The translations under genes and the position numbers were made by a program. The notes beneath the pieces are model-generated. The model did not search any database, was not told the origin of the DNA, and was given only the letters and a program-made list of their open reading frames with translations. A stretch of 53,173 nucleotides of DNA. Origin: Bacilli bacterium. Its GTDB lineage: Bacteria; Bacillota_I; Bacilli_A; RF39; UBA660. This document shows positions 36,841 to 46,580 of the stretch, piece by piece. Positions within the stretch are counted from its first letter, which is position 1. Each line of letters opens with the position of its first letter. The stretch covers positions 1-53,173 of the forward strand of contig JAAVZT010000021.1 in NCBI GenBank assembly GCA_022791775.1, in the 5' to 3' direction.

Positions 36841-38775
36841 TCATTCTTCTTTATGAATTGGAATAGATGTAAGTTCTGTTCCTTTTTCGTAATAAAATAT
36901 TGTTGAGTTTTTAGAATTATAATCTTCTTTACCTGTAACAGCATCCCTTACCAAACCAATTACATTGTGTGGGGTTTCATACCAGTTTGCTTCTTTTTTC
37001 TCTAAATACTTTTCTATAGTCTCTAACCAAACATTTTTAGAAATTCTACTTGCTATACTACCTACTTCAGAGCTATCATCTTTTCCAACCCATACTAAAC
37101 CTAAAGCATCAGGAGTATATCCAACACTCCAGCAGTCTGTATTGGTAGTACCAGTTTTTAAAGCATATTTTCGCGACATCTTTGATGCTAAAGAAAGAGC
37201 AGTTGGTGTAGTATAAGAGTTAAAGGAAGAATTAGTAGTATTGGTTAACATTTCATTTAAAATATAAACATAATTTTGATTTAAAATCATTTCATTTTTT
37301 TGTTTATGTTGATACAAAATATTGCCATCCATATCTTCAACTTTTTCAATAAAATAAGGTTCTTTTTTAAATCCTCCACTTGCGAGAGTCATATAGCCAG
37401 TAGCAAAATCCATCATGTTTAATTCACTAGTTCCAAGTGCTAAAGAAGGGTTAGCTTGTACTTCACCTTTGATGCCAACTTGTTTAGTTAAATCAACTAA
37501 TGTATTTTCTCCTAAAAATAAATGTGTTTTCACAGCATAGATATTATCAGAATAAGCTAAAGCTGCTGACATAGTAATATCTTGATTAGCATAGATATGG
37601 TTATAATTAGAAGGACTATAAGTTTTGTTATTGGAAAAAACAAAAGTTGTTTCACTACTTAGAAATGTAGAAGAAGAAGTAAGGCCATTTGCTAAGGCTG
37701 CATAATACAAAAAGGGTTTCATGGTACTTCCAACTTGCCGCTTTGATTGAATAGCTCGGTTATATTGACTTTTTGAATAATCAAACCCTCCTGTTAAAGC
37801 AAGGACACCTCCTGTTTTTGGATTTAATAAAACACTCGCAATTTGTAAATCAGGTTCTTCCATTTGAGAAAGAATAATTTCTTCCATATTTTTTTGAGCA
37901 TCTTGATTTAAAGTAGTAAAAATTTTTAATCCGCCCGATTCCATAAGACTGGTAGGAATGCCTCGAATGTTTTTAAGTTCATTTAAAACTGCATCTTGAT
38001 AATATTGAATCATTTGGGATCGATTCGTGTTTTCTCTACCATAAATTAAGACGGTATCGGTAAACAGATTATCATAAGTATTTTGATCAATATAATGATT
38101 TTCTAACATTGATTTCGCTACAATCTTGGCACGTTTTAAACAAGCATCATAATCGACAACAGGATTAAATTTATTAGGACTTTTTGGAATTCCAGCCAAC
38201 ATGATCGCTTCTTCTAAAGTGAGATCTTTTACATCTTTATTAAAATAGTATTGACTTGCTTCCCCCACCCCGTAATTTCCTTCTCCGTAATTAATTGTAT
38301 TTAAATATCCTTCTAAAATATTATCTTTTGAATAATGTACTTCTAATTCAACTGTCAAAAAGGCTTCTTCAATTTTTCGATGCCAAGTTTGATCAAATGT
38401 TAAAAACATATTTTTTATATATTGTTGACTAATGGTTGAAGCCCCTTGTCTTCTATTTTTTAAAATATTTGTTACAAATGCTTTTCCAATTCGAAAATAA
38501 TCAAAACCATGATGATGATAAAAATTCTTATCTTCTACACTAATTACAGCATTTAAAAGATGTTCAGACATATCATTTAACGAAACCCATTGATTATTTA
38601 ATGCTCCTTTAAAGACCAATGTTTCATTTTGATCATATAAATAAATTTTTCCCAAATTGGTTAGTTCTAATTTAGGACTAAAAAAAGCATAAACATAAAC
38701 ACCTATTATAGCTATTAAGCTAGATAAAAATAAAAATAAACCAATTCGAAATCCTAATTTTAATTTTTGTTTCAT
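36841..38775 (-). CDS. Class A penicillin-binding protein (PBP1A family)
   Basis: A bifunctional peptidoglycan polymerase. One N-terminal membrane segment (about residues 8-30), then a GT51 transglycosylase (VEDKNFYHHHGFD with the catalytic Glu, GASTISQQYIKN) and a transpeptidase with SxxK in GSTMKPF, SDN in AYSDNIYAV and KTGTT. 644 residues from the ATG at 38775; the GTG three codons upstream overlaps the AGGTGG site. With the sigma factor downstream it may form a sporulation-linked pair (Bacillus PBP2d/PbpG is spore-specific), but this is inference. Confidence 0.93.
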   Translation of the reverse strand: MKQKLKLGFRIGLFLFLSSLIAIIGVYVYAFFSPKLELTNLGKIYLYDQNETLVFKGALNNQWVSLNDMSEHLLNAVISVEDKNFYHHHGFDYFRIGKAFVTNILKNRRQGASTISQQYIKNMFLTFDQTWHRKIEEAFLTVELEVHYSKDNILEGYLNTINYGEGNYGVGEASQYYFNKDVKDLTLEEAIMLAGIPKSPNKFNPVVDYDACLKRAKIVAKSMLENHYIDQNTYDNLFTDTVLIYGRENTNRSQMIQYYQDAVLNELKNIRGIPTSLMESGGLKIFTTLNQDAQKNMEEIILSQMEEPDLQIASVLLNPKTGGVLALTGGFDYSKSQYNRAIQSKRQVGSTMKPFLYYAALANGLTSSSTFLSSETTFVFSNNKTYSPSNYNHIYANQDITMSAALAYSDNIYAVKTHLFLGENTLVDLTKQVGIKGEVQANPSLALGTSELNMMDFATGYMTLASGGFKKEPYFIEKVEDMDGNILYQHKQKNEMILNQNYVYILNEMLTNTTNSSFNSYTTPTALSLASKMSRKYALKTGTTNTDCWSVGYTPDALGLVWVGKDDSSEVGSIASRISKNVWLETIEKYLEKKEANWYETPHNVIGLVRDAVTGKEDYNSKNSTIFYYEKGTELTSIPIHKEE

Positions 38776-38863
38776 ACCAGCCACCTAAAATTATTATGGT
38801 TTAAGTAGTAAATAATATCCGTTCAAATTATAGAAAAATAATAATGCATAAGCGAAAAGTTTA

Positions 38864-38872
38864 TGGTATAAT
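38864..38872 (+). promoter_or_regulatory. Extended -10 promoter for ywiB
   Basis: TGGTATAAT is an extended -10 about 27 bp before the ywiB start and divergent from the PBP gene. Confidence 0.6.
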
Positions 38873-38899
38873 GTCCTAGAAAAAAAGGAGGATATTTAT

Positions 38900-39235
38900 T
38901 TGTTGCTAAATTTAAGACTATATAAAGAAGATAATTTAATATTAGAATCTAAAAAAGTAGCATATACAAAAGAAAAAAATAAACTCTTTTTTGAAATAGA
39001 AGGAATGAATCATGAAATTGATTTAGAATCTAAAATATTTAAGAGAGAAAATCAAGAATATGCTTTTATTTTAGATTTCGATCAAGAAAAATGTTTTTAT
39101 GAATTAAAAGAATATCAAGCAACTTGCGATATTATAGTAGATCAAGCATTTTTCGAACAAACCCAAAATCGCTTAGAAATGATTTATGTTATTGAAACGG
39201 AAGATGAAAAAAATAAAATCATAATTGAATTATGA
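38900..39235 (+). CDS. ywiB: DUF1934 (YwiB-like) beta-barrel protein
   Basis: A 111-residue protein, beta-rich and without membrane segments. Pattern and length fit the DUF1934/YwiB calycin-like family, and in Bacilli this gene is a near neighbour of argS and rpoE, as here (rpoE follows). The function is unknown. The start is TTG after GGAGG. The argS gene that usually lies between is absent. Confidence 0.6.
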   Translation: MLLNLRLYKEDNLILESKKVAYTKEKNKLFFEIEGMNHEIDLESKIFKRENQEYAFILDFDQEKCFYELKEYQATCDIIVDQAFFEQTQNRLEMIYVIETEDEKNKIIIEL

Positions 39236-39397
39236 TAAGATACAATTTTATAATTTTTGCATATAATGGCTAAGAAGTATGGCAAATTCATGTCGAGATG
39301 TAAATAAAATAAAAAATATTACCACATTAGAATTATTTTATCGTATAATGAATGCGGATTTTTATCAATCTAATAATATTATTTTTGGGAGGACAAA

Positions 39398-39811
39398 ATG
39401 AAAATAAATAAAATAACAAAAGAAGAGTTAGAGTTAATGAGTTATGACGATATAGCTTTTGAAATATTAAAAGAAGTAAATAAACAAATGAAAATCAACG
39501 ATTTATTTCATAAAGTATGTGAAATATTGAAATTAAGTGAAAAACAATTTGAAGATCAAATAGCAGATTTTTTTGAAATGCTTACAACAGATAAAAGATT
39601 TACAATGTTAGAAAATGGATTTTGGGATTTAAAAGAAAAACATAGTGAAAAAGTAATTATTGATGAAGATGATGATGAAGTTTTTGTAGAAGAACCTGAA
39701 GAGCCTTCAGATGAAGAAACAAATTTCTATGATGAAGAGGAAGAAGAAAATGATGAAGATGATTTAAAAGATTTAGTAGTCATTGATGAAGAGGAAGAAG
39801 AAAATCTATAG
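39398..39811 (+). CDS. rpoE: RNA polymerase delta subunit
   Basis: A 137-residue protein: a folded N-terminal HARE-HTH domain (EELELMSYDDIAFEILKE and GFWDLKE) and an almost wholly acidic C-terminal tail (from about residue 88). Delta is specific to Bacilli-type Firmicutes and speeds RNA polymerase recycling. GGAGG lies before the ATG. A weak -10 (TATAAT near 39352) precedes it. Confidence 0.95.
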   Translation: MKINKITKEELELMSYDDIAFEILKEVNKQMKINDLFHKVCEILKLSEKQFEDQIADFFEMLTTDKRFTMLENGFWDLKEKHSEKVIIDEDDDEVFVEEPEEPSDEETNFYDEEEEENDEDDLKDLVVIDEEEEENL

Positions 39812-39841
39812 CATAACATCTGAAAAGAAAGGATGAATGAC

Positions 39842-40909
39842 ATGGAAAATAGATTAGAAACGATTTTAGAAAAATATAATGATATAACCAATCAGTTGAT
39901 GGATCCAGAAGTAATGTCTAATTTTAATCAAGTGAAAGCATTATCAAAAGAGCAAAGTGACCTAAAAGAAATTGTAGAAAAATATGATGAATATAAAAAA
40001 ATAAAACAAAATATGGAAGATGCAAAACTACTTTTGAATGATAATGAGTTAAAAGAAATGGCAGAGTTAGAATTACAAGAAAATAATCAAAAATTAATTG
40101 AATTGACAAACGAATTAGAAATTTTACTTATTCCAAAAGATGAAAATGATGGCAAAAATGTTATTATGGAAATTAGAGGTGCAGCTGGTGGAGATGAAGC
40201 GAATATATTTGCTGGGGATCTCTTAAGAATGTATACATATTACGCTGAAAAACAAGGCTGGAAAATAGAAATCAATCATGAAATACCTGGAGTAAGTGGT
40301 GGTTTTTCTAATGTAGAATGTATGATAAAAGGGGAAAATGTTTATTCTAAGTTAAAATACGAAAGTGGAGCTCATCGGGTACAAAGAGTTCCTGTTACAG
40401 AGACTCAAGGCCGTGTTCATACATCTACAGCAACAGTTCTCGTCATGCCAGAAGTAGAAGATGTAGACATTGATATAAAAGAAAGTGATTTAAAAATAGA
40501 TGTATATCATAGTAGTGGAGCAGGAGGACAATCTGTAAATACATCAAATTCAGCAGTAAGAATTACGCATTTGCCGACCAATACAGTAGTTACTTGCCAA
40601 AATGAACGTAGTCAAATGAAAAATAAAGATAAAGCTCTAAAAATATTAAAAGTGAAATTATATGATGACTTACAACAAAAAAAAGAAAATGAAATTGGAG
40701 CTGAACGAAAAAGTAAAGTAGGTTCAGGCGATCGCTCTGAAAAAATAAGAACCTATAATTATCCACAAAACCGAGTGACAGACCATCGAATAAATTTTTC
40801 TATTATGTCATTAGATCGAGTAATGGATGGTGAATTAGAACCCATTATTGAAGCTTTAATTACGGAAGATCTAAAACGAAAATTAGCAGGAGAAGAGGAA
40901 CAAGTTTAG
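39842..40909 (+). CDS. prfA: Peptide chain release factor 1
   Basis: Terminates translation at UAA and UAG. It has the GGQ motif in [20 protein letters not shown], with [14 protein letters not shown] earlier, and the [16 protein letters not shown] segment. The start is set at 39842, 9 nt after AAAGG, instead of the ATG at 39833 that abuts it. 355 residues. Confidence 0.97.
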   Translation: MENRLETILEKYNDITNQLMDPEVMSNFNQVKALSKEQSDLKEIVEKYDEYKKIKQNMEDAKLLLNDNELKEMAELELQENNQKLIELTNELEILLIPKDENDGKNVIMEIRGAAGGDEANIFAGDLLRMYTYYAEKQGWKIEINHEIPGVSGGFSNVECMIKGENVYSKLKYESGAHRVQRVPVTETQGRVHTSTATVLVMPEVEDVDIDIKESDLKIDVYHSSGAGGQSVNTSNSAVRITHLPTNTVVTCQNERSQMKNKDKALKILKVKLYDDLQQKKENEIGAERKSKVGSGDRSEKIRTYNYPQNRVTDHRINFSIMSLDRVMDGELEPIIEALITEDLKRKLAGEEEQV

Positions 40910-40965
40910 GAAAATCTAAATTTGTTTTTTTATGAAAGGAGTATAATTTAAATAATTGAATCAAA

Positions 40966-40993
40966 TTGAAAATAAACTGAAAAATGTTATAAT
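40966..40993 (+). promoter_or_regulatory. Promoter for prmC operon
   Basis: TTGAAA (40966-40971), a 16-bp spacer and TATAAT (40988-40993) with an extended TG; about 40 bp before prmC. Confidence 0.7.
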
Positions 40994-41031
40994 AAAAAAA
41001 ATTATGAAAAAAGCAAGGAAGACTGGATAAC

Positions 41032-41760
41032 ATGAAACCTAAAAAAATTACAGAATTAGATTGGAATTTAATTCAAGAAAAATACAATAACAATTTAACT
41101 GAAATAAAAGATAAAATTGAAAATAATTATCCAGTACAATATATAATTGGTAATGTTGATTTCTATGGCTGCCAAATTAATGTAGATGAAAGAGTGCTAA
41201 TTCCTCGATTTGAAACAGAGTTATTAGTTGATAAAATAATAAAAAGAATAAATTATTTTTCAAAAAAAGATATTCGAATAATTGATTTAGGTACAGGTAG
41301 TGGCTGTATTGCCATTGCCCTTCAAAAAAATTTATCATGTGATATGAGTGCAGTAGACATTAGTCAGGAAGCATTAGATGTAGCTAAAGAAAATGGGAAT
41401 CAAAATCAGGTTCAAATTAATTGGAAACAATGTGATATGTTAAACATCTCATTAAATTATGATATTGTAGTTTCCAATCCACCTTATGTTGCAAAAAATG
41501 AACCAGTTGGACAAGAAACAAATTTTGAGCCTCAAATGGCTATTTTTGCGGAAGAAAATGGCTTATATTTTTATCACAAAATAATGGAAAAAATATCATT
41601 GGAACCAAGGAAACCTTTTATGATATGTTTCGAAATTGGAATGACACAAGGAACTTCAATTAAAGATTTAGCAAATAAAATCATCCCAGAATACCAATGC
41701 GAAATAGAAAAAGATTATACAGAACGTGAACGTTTTGTCTTTTTAACATTAAAGAGATAG
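41032..41760 (+). CDS. prmC: Release factor glutamine methyltransferase PrmC
   Basis: Methylates the GGQ glutamine of release factors; lying right after prfA is the classic pairing. It has IIDLGTGSGCIAIAL (SAM) and the catalytic NPPYV. The N-terminal domain is short and begins QYIIGNVDFYG; the family is usually about 280 residues, here 242, so the helical N-terminal domain is reduced. Confidence 0.95.
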   Translation: MKPKKITELDWNLIQEKYNNNLTEIKDKIENNYPVQYIIGNVDFYGCQINVDERVLIPRFETELLVDKIIKRINYFSKKDIRIIDLGTGSGCIAIALQKNLSCDMSAVDISQEALDVAKENGNQNQVQINWKQCDMLNISLNYDIVVSNPPYVAKNEPVGQETNFEPQMAIFAEENGLYFYHKIMEKISLEPRKPFMICFEIGMTQGTSIKDLANKIIPEYQCEIEKDYTERERFVFLTLKR

Positions 41761-41773
41761 AAAGAAGATAGTT

Positions 41774-43381
41774 ATGAACATAACCAATTTAAGTTTTTCT
41801 TATAATGAAGATATTATTTATCAAGATGTAAATCTAATACTAAACGAAAAAGATCATATCGGAATAGTAGGAGTAAACGGTGCAGGAAAAAGTACTTTTT
41901 TCAAATTAATATTAAAAGAGCTTTTGCCAGATCAAGGGACAATTAAAATTAAAGCAAATATGAGAATATCCTATCTTCCTCAAGTAATTACAGATGAAAT
42001 ACCCAATTTAAATATTACTGTTTTTGAATATTTATTATCAGCAAGACCCATTCAAAAAATTGAACAAGAAATGAATACTTTATATATCAAATTCGCTGAA
42101 AACCCAGAATCTATAGAGATTCAAAAACGACTTTCTTATTTACAAAATCAATTAGATTATTGGGACTACTATGAAGCAGATAGTATTTTATTTCGGTTGA
42201 TTGAAGATCTCCATATTTCTAGTAAATTACTAGATCAAAAATTAACAGATTGTTCGGGAGGTCAAAAATCTAAAATAGCATTTGCGAAAATATTATATAG
42301 TAAACCAGAAATTTTATTATTAGATGAACCAACAAATCATTTAGATATCGAAACAAGAGCTGCCGTAATCGAATATTTAAAAAAATATGATGGAATGGTT
42401 TTAACCATCTCTCATGATAAGGAATTCTTAAACGCCACAACGAATAAAACTCTTTGGATAGATAAACAAACAAAAAATATGGAATTAGTTTTGGGAAATT
42501 ATGAAGAATATCGAACTAAAAAACAAATCGCAGAAATGAATTTAGAAAAAGCTTATCAACAAGAGCAAAAAGAAATTAATCGTTTAAAATCTATTGTTAA
42601 TTTGTATAGTAATTCTTCTGGAAAGCGAAAGAGAATGGCAGAATCTCGAGAAAAGACATTAAATAAAATATTAGAAAATCAAATAACACTACGCAAAACG
42701 GACAAAAAAATAAAAATGAAAATGCAAATTGAAGAAAATGGAAGCACCATTCCTTTAAAAATAGAAAACATTATATTTGGTTATCAACAAAAAGAATTAT
42801 TCGAAAATATTTCGTTTGATATTTATCGTGGAGAAAGGCTTTTAATAGTTGGGGAAAATGGAGTCGGAAAATCAACCTTATTAAAATTGATTGTGAATAA
42901 ATTAAAACCATGGAATGGAAATATTAAAATAACGAATAAAACAATTTTAGGATACTATGCACAAGAACATGAAACATTAGAACAAGAAAAAACAATAATA
43001 GAAAATTTACAAACATTTCAATTAAATGCAAGCCAAATAAGAGCTCATTTAAGTGCCTTTTTATTCCAAAACAATGATATTTATAAAAAAGTATCCCAAC
43101 TTTCACCTGGTGAACGAAGTAGATTAGCTTTAGCTAAACTAGCTTTAACAAAAGCTAATGTATTATTATTAGATGAGCCAACAAACCATTTGGATCCAGA
43201 AACACAAGATCAGATTGCTAATTTTTTTAAAAGCTATAAAGGTAGTATTTTATTAGTAAGTCATAATTTACCATTTGTTGATAAAATAGGAATTGATCGA
43301 ATTTTACTATTACCAAAAGGTGAGATATTATATTATGATCCAGAAATAATAAAATATTATGAAAATTTGAATAAAAAATAA
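41774..43381 (+). CDS. ABC-F family ATP-binding protein
   Basis: A 535-residue soluble protein with two ABC ATPase domains: Walker A GVNGAGKST and GENGVGKST, signatures CSGGQKSK and LSPGERSR, and two DEPTNHLD motifs. The linker between domains (about 235-310) is helical and charged, as in ABC-F ribosome-binding factors. It may release stalled ribosomes or confer antibiotic protection; the subfamily cannot be settled by eye. It is co-directional with prmC and spoIIR with short gaps. Confidence 0.9.
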   Translation: MNITNLSFSYNEDIIYQDVNLILNEKDHIGIVGVNGAGKSTFFKLILKELLPDQGTIKIKANMRISYLPQVITDEIPNLNITVFEYLLSARPIQKIEQEMNTLYIKFAENPESIEIQKRLSYLQNQLDYWDYYEADSILFRLIEDLHISSKLLDQKLTDCSGGQKSKIAFAKILYSKPEILLLDEPTNHLDIETRAAVIEYLKKYDGMVLTISHDKEFLNATTNKTLWIDKQTKNMELVLGNYEEYRTKKQIAEMNLEKAYQQEQKEINRLKSIVNLYSNSSGKRKRMAESREKTLNKILENQITLRKTDKKIKMKMQIEENGSTIPLKIENIIFGYQQKELFENISFDIYRGERLLIVGENGVGKSTLLKLIVNKLKPWNGNIKITNKTILGYYAQEHETLEQEKTIIENLQTFQLNASQIRAHLSAFLFQNNDIYKKVSQLSPGERSRLALAKLALTKANVLLLDEPTNHLDPETQDQIANFFKSYKGSILLVSHNLPFVDKIGIDRILLLPKGEILYYDPEIIKYYENLNKK

Positions 43382-43413
43382 AAAAAGATTGCATAAGTTA
43401 ATTGGGTGAACTT

Positions 43414-43923
43414 ATGAAAAAATTAATAATTGTCTTATTTGCAATCACAGTGATACTTAGTTTATCAAACCATAAACAAGAAATTTTAATTCCAGATAAT
43501 TCGATTCGGTTTCGAGTTATTGCAAACAGTAATTCTGAAGAAGATCAGGAAATGAAAATAAAAATAAAAGAAGAAATAGAACAAGAACTGAATAAACAAA
43601 TACAACAAGCAAAAAATATAGAAGAAGCTCGAGAACTTATTAAAAACGACTTATTAAAAATTAATGATATTGTTACAAACTATAATATACCTTATCAATT
43701 GAACTTTGGAATGAATCCATTTCCAGAAAAAGAATATAAAGGTGTGACATATAAAGCTGGTGATTATGAATCTTTAGTAATCACTTTGGGTAGTGGACTC
43801 GGAAAAAATTGGTGGTGTGTAATGTTTCCACCATTATGTTTATTAGAAGCCGAAGAAAATAATTTAAATGAGGTTGAATATCAATTTTTTGTCAAAGAAA
43901 TGCTAAATCAGTATCTGGAATAA
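43414..43923 (+). CDS. spoIIR: Stage II sporulation protein R
   Basis: The forespore-secreted signal that triggers SpoIIGA to process pro-sigma-E. 169 residues with an N-terminal signal/membrane segment, IRFRVIANSNSEEDQEMK and the conserved GKNWWCVMFPPLC. The start is ATG at 43414 after GGTGA. Its place near prfA-prmC is as in B. subtilis. Confidence 0.94.
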   Translation: MKKLIIVLFAITVILSLSNHKQEILIPDNSIRFRVIANSNSEEDQEMKIKIKEEIEQELNKQIQQAKNIEEARELIKNDLLKINDIVTNYNIPYQLNFGMNPFPEKEYKGVTYKAGDYESLVITLGSGLGKNWWCVMFPPLCLLEAEENNLNEVEYQFFVKEMLNQYLE

Positions 43924-43927
43924 CTAT

Positions 43928-43964
43928 GTCCTCCATACATATAATGAAACAGGAGGACTTTTTT
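43928..43964 (+). promoter_or_regulatory. Hairpin that terminates spoIIR and covers the mntP ribosome-binding site
   Basis: GTCCTCC (43928-43934) pairs perfectly with GGAGGAC (43952-43958), and six T follow. The second arm is also the mntP Shine-Dalgarno (AGGAGG). The hairpin would end spoIIR transcripts, or block mntP translation in read-through RNA. Confidence 0.55.
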
Positions 43965-44501
43965 ATGGTTGAAATCGTTACAATTTTAACAATTGCCGTT
44001 GCATTAAGTATGGATACTTTTTCTCTATCTTTGGGAATTGGAACATGTAATTTATCTCATAAAAAAAGTCTTACTTTAGCGTCCACAGTGGGAATAATGC
44101 ACTTTATTATGCCTTGTTTTGGAATATTAATTGGTAATACCGTTTTAAATTTTTTTGAATTAAATAGTAACTTACTATTGGGCATTATCTTAATTGTAAT
44201 AGCGGGACAAATGTTATATGAAATCTTTAGTCAAGAAGAGAATACGATTCAATTAAATTTTGGTGGTATTTTATTATTTGCTTTTGGAGTAAGTATTGAT
44301 GCTTTTTCTACAGGATTAGGGTTAACAGCGATTACAGAAAATATTATTTTGGCAATGGTTGTTTTTTCAATAATCAGTTTTTTATTTACCTTATTAGGAC
44401 TTTTAATTGGAAAATATGCAACTCATTTACTTGGAACATATGCTAGTATATTTGGAGCAATTTTATTAATTGTTATTGGAGTCAGCCATTTGTTAAAATA
44501 A
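43965..44501 (+). CDS. mntP: Manganese efflux pump MntP
   Basis: A 178-residue, six-helix membrane protein with the repeated acidic motifs ALSMDTFSLSLGIG and GVSIDAFSTGLGL, which are typical of MntP (DUF204). It exports excess Mn2+. No yybP-ykoY Mn riboswitch was recognised upstream, but the ribosome-binding site is in a hairpin. The start is at the ATG after AGGAGG. Confidence 0.93.
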   Translation: MVEIVTILTIAVALSMDTFSLSLGIGTCNLSHKKSLTLASTVGIMHFIMPCFGILIGNTVLNFFELNSNLLLGIILIVIAGQMLYEIFSQEENTIQLNFGGILLFAFGVSIDAFSTGLGLTAITENIILAMVVFSIISFLFTLLGLLIGKYATHLLGTYASIFGAILLIVIGVSHLLK

Positions 44502-44563
44502 TAAATCTTTACAAAAGTTATGGATTCCTTTATATTAAATAAGAACAAATGAAGGTGATTAGA

Positions 44564-45820
44564 GTGAAACAAATAATTATTGAAGGTGGATATGAATTAT
44601 CTGGAACAATCCCTATTTCAGGAATGAAAAATAGTGTTGTTGCATTATTACCTGCCGCAATATTATCCGATGAAGAAACAAGTATTTCAAATGTTCCAAA
44701 CATATCTGATAAAGCAGCATTAATTGAAATAATTAAAATTTTAAATGGAAAAGTAACCGAGCTGAATAATGTAGTTACCATTAATTCAGAAAATATTATT
44801 TCTAATTTAATTCCAGAAAATTTAGCCAATAAATTACGTGCAAGCTATTATTTTATGGGGGCCTTATTAGGAAGAAAAAAACATGTTGAAATTTATTTTC
44901 CTGGAGGATGTAATATTGGAAATCGTAAAATAGATTATCATATAAAAGGATTTGAAGCATTAGGGGCCAAAATAAAAGAAGAAAATGGAAAATGTATTAT
45001 TCATGCCGACCGTTTGATAGGTGCTACAATCCCTTTAGAATTTGCTAGTGTCGGAGCGACAATTAATATTATGTTAGCAGCAGTAAAAGCAGAAGGAGTC
45101 ACTGAAATTCAAAACGCTGCCAAAGAACCAGATGTAATTAATATAGCAAATTTTTTAAATAACATGGGTGCTAAAATAACGGGTGCAGGAACAAATACAA
45201 TCAAAATCGAAGGAGTTAACTATCTTCATAAAGCAAAAATTGAAGTTTTTCCAGATCGTATCGAAGCAGGAACTTATTTAATTTTAGGAGCTCTAATTGG
45301 TAAAAACTTAACGATTTCTAATATTATTCCATCTCATATTGAAGCATTATTAGAGAAATTGCAGGAGGCCGGAGTTACATATAAATTAGGAACAAATGAA
45401 GTATTTATTGAAAATCATGTATCCTTAAAATCTATTAACGTTACAACAGCAGTCTATCCAGGTTTTGTAACAGATTGGGGGCAGCCATTAAGTACATTAT
45501 TAACTCAATGTTCTGGGGTATCTATATTTGAAGAAACAATTTACGAAAATCGAATGGGACATGTTCCATATTTAAATCGAATGGGAGCCAATATGATTGT
45601 AGAAGATCGAAAGATTTATATTACAGGAAAAACAGAATTAAAGGGTACAGATGTGATTGCTACAGATTTAAGAGCAGGAGCCTCCTTAATGTTAGCAGGA
45701 TTAATTGCAAATGGAATAACCAAGATAAATAATGCAGAACATATCTTAAGAGGATATGAAAAAATTGTCGAAAAACTTAGTAACGTAGGTGCTAAAATCC
45801 AAATAGTGGACATAGAATAG
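44564..45820 (+). CDS. murA: UDP-N-acetylglucosamine 1-carboxyvinyltransferase MurA
   Basis: The first committed step of peptidoglycan synthesis: transfers enolpyruvate from PEP to UDP-GlcNAc; the target of fosfomycin. It has ISGMKNSVVALLPAAIL (usual SGAKNAALPILAA) and the catalytic cysteine in FPGGCNIGNR, so a fosfomycin-sensitive type. A GTG start (44564) behind AAGGTGAT fits better than the ATG at 44549. 418 residues. Confidence 0.95.
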   Translation: MKQIIIEGGYELSGTIPISGMKNSVVALLPAAILSDEETSISNVPNISDKAALIEIIKILNGKVTELNNVVTINSENIISNLIPENLANKLRASYYFMGALLGRKKHVEIYFPGGCNIGNRKIDYHIKGFEALGAKIKEENGKCIIHADRLIGATIPLEFASVGATINIMLAAVKAEGVTEIQNAAKEPDVINIANFLNNMGAKITGAGTNTIKIEGVNYLHKAKIEVFPDRIEAGTYLILGALIGKNLTISNIIPSHIEALLEKLQEAGVTYKLGTNEVFIENHVSLKSINVTTAVYPGFVTDWGQPLSTLLTQCSGVSIFEETIYENRMGHVPYLNRMGANMIVEDRKIYITGKTELKGTDVIATDLRAGASLMLAGLIANGITKINNAEHILRGYEKIVEKLSNVGAKIQIVDIE

Positions 45821-45843
45821 TAGAGTAAAAGTCTACTTTTTTA
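45819..45843 (+). terminator. Terminator after murA
   Basis: AGTAGA/TCTACT stem with a 7-nt loop followed by seven T, directly at the murA stop. Confidence 0.65.
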
Positions 45844-45855
45844 TTTGGGGGAATC

Positions 45856-46536
45856 ATGAAAAAAAAGATTTTGTTAATAATTCTGATTGGAACAATATTT
45901 ACTTTTTGGATTTATCAAGAAAATAAAAATAATAATATTTATTTTGTAGCATTAGGAGATGGACTAGCCACAGGAATGACAGCATATTATGTGGAGGGAT
46001 ATAATTATAATGATTATATTCGTGATTATTTCGAATCAAATCAGCAATTAGAAAAATATATTTCTAATTTTGCAAAAACTGATCAAACCGTAGAAAACTT
46101 AATAACTTGTATAGAAAACAATTATCGCTTAGAAGAAACAAATTTAACCATTCAACAAGCACTTGCCAAAGCAAAAATTATCACAATTGGAATTGGAATG
46201 GATGAATTAATGAATTTATCTTTAAAACAAAATATTCCATCAAAAGATATAGAGGATTATAAAAAAGATATGGAAAAATTATTGAAAATCATTCGTAATT
46301 TTAACAATAATGAAATATATTTAATTGGATTATATAAAGGTTATAATTTAAAGGATGATACTGTATTAGAAATAAATAATGCTTTAAAAGAAATCGCTAA
46401 TCAAAATCAAATAATATTTATAGATATCTCTGATTTTCCTGATAAAAATCAATATTATTTATTAAATACAAGCTACTATATTAATTATAAAGGACATAAA
46501 GAAATTGCAAATCGAATTTTAAGCAGCATTTATTAA
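45856..46536 (+). CDS. SGNH/GDSL-fold protein with catalytic residues lost
   Basis: A 226-residue protein with an N-terminal membrane anchor (about residues 4-20). The first SGNH block reads VALGDGLATG, with Gly36 in place of the catalytic serine. The third block is IGIGMDEL, and the last block is YYINYKGHKEIA, without the usual Asp-x-x-His. All three triad positions therefore look replaced. The fold call is from motif spacing. It may be a binding protein or a pseudoenzyme outside the membrane. It lies after the murA terminator and immediately before the large RNA. Confidence 0.6.
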   Translation: MKKKILLIILIGTIFTFWIYQENKNNNIYFVALGDGLATGMTAYYVEGYNYNDYIRDYFESNQQLEKYISNFAKTDQTVENLITCIENNYRLEETNLTIQQALAKAKIITIGIGMDELMNLSLKQNIPSKDIEDYKKDMEKLLKIIRNFNNNEIYLIGLYKGYNLKDDTVLEINNALKEIANQNQIIFIDISDFPDKNQYYLLNTSYYINYKGHKEIANRILSSIY

Positions 46537-46545
46537 TATTCTAAT

Positions 46546-46574
46546 TTGACAAATCAATAAAAATATAGTATAAT
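46546..46574 (+). promoter_or_regulatory. Consensus promoter for the large ncRNA
   Basis: TTGACA (46546-46551), exactly 17 bp, TATAAT (46569-46574). The strongest promoter in the window. Predicted start near 46581, just before the RNA closing stem. Confidence 0.88.
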
Positions 46575-46580
46575 CCTAAA

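Noticed and set aside
36774-36944. Pro-sequence for the sigma factor, with the hydrophobic segment ISIFLLYNFFIW
   Set aside because: Tempting because BofA is present, but no start with a ribosome-binding site lies upstream, the frame runs into the PBP gene, and GGAGGGG marks the ATG at 36773.
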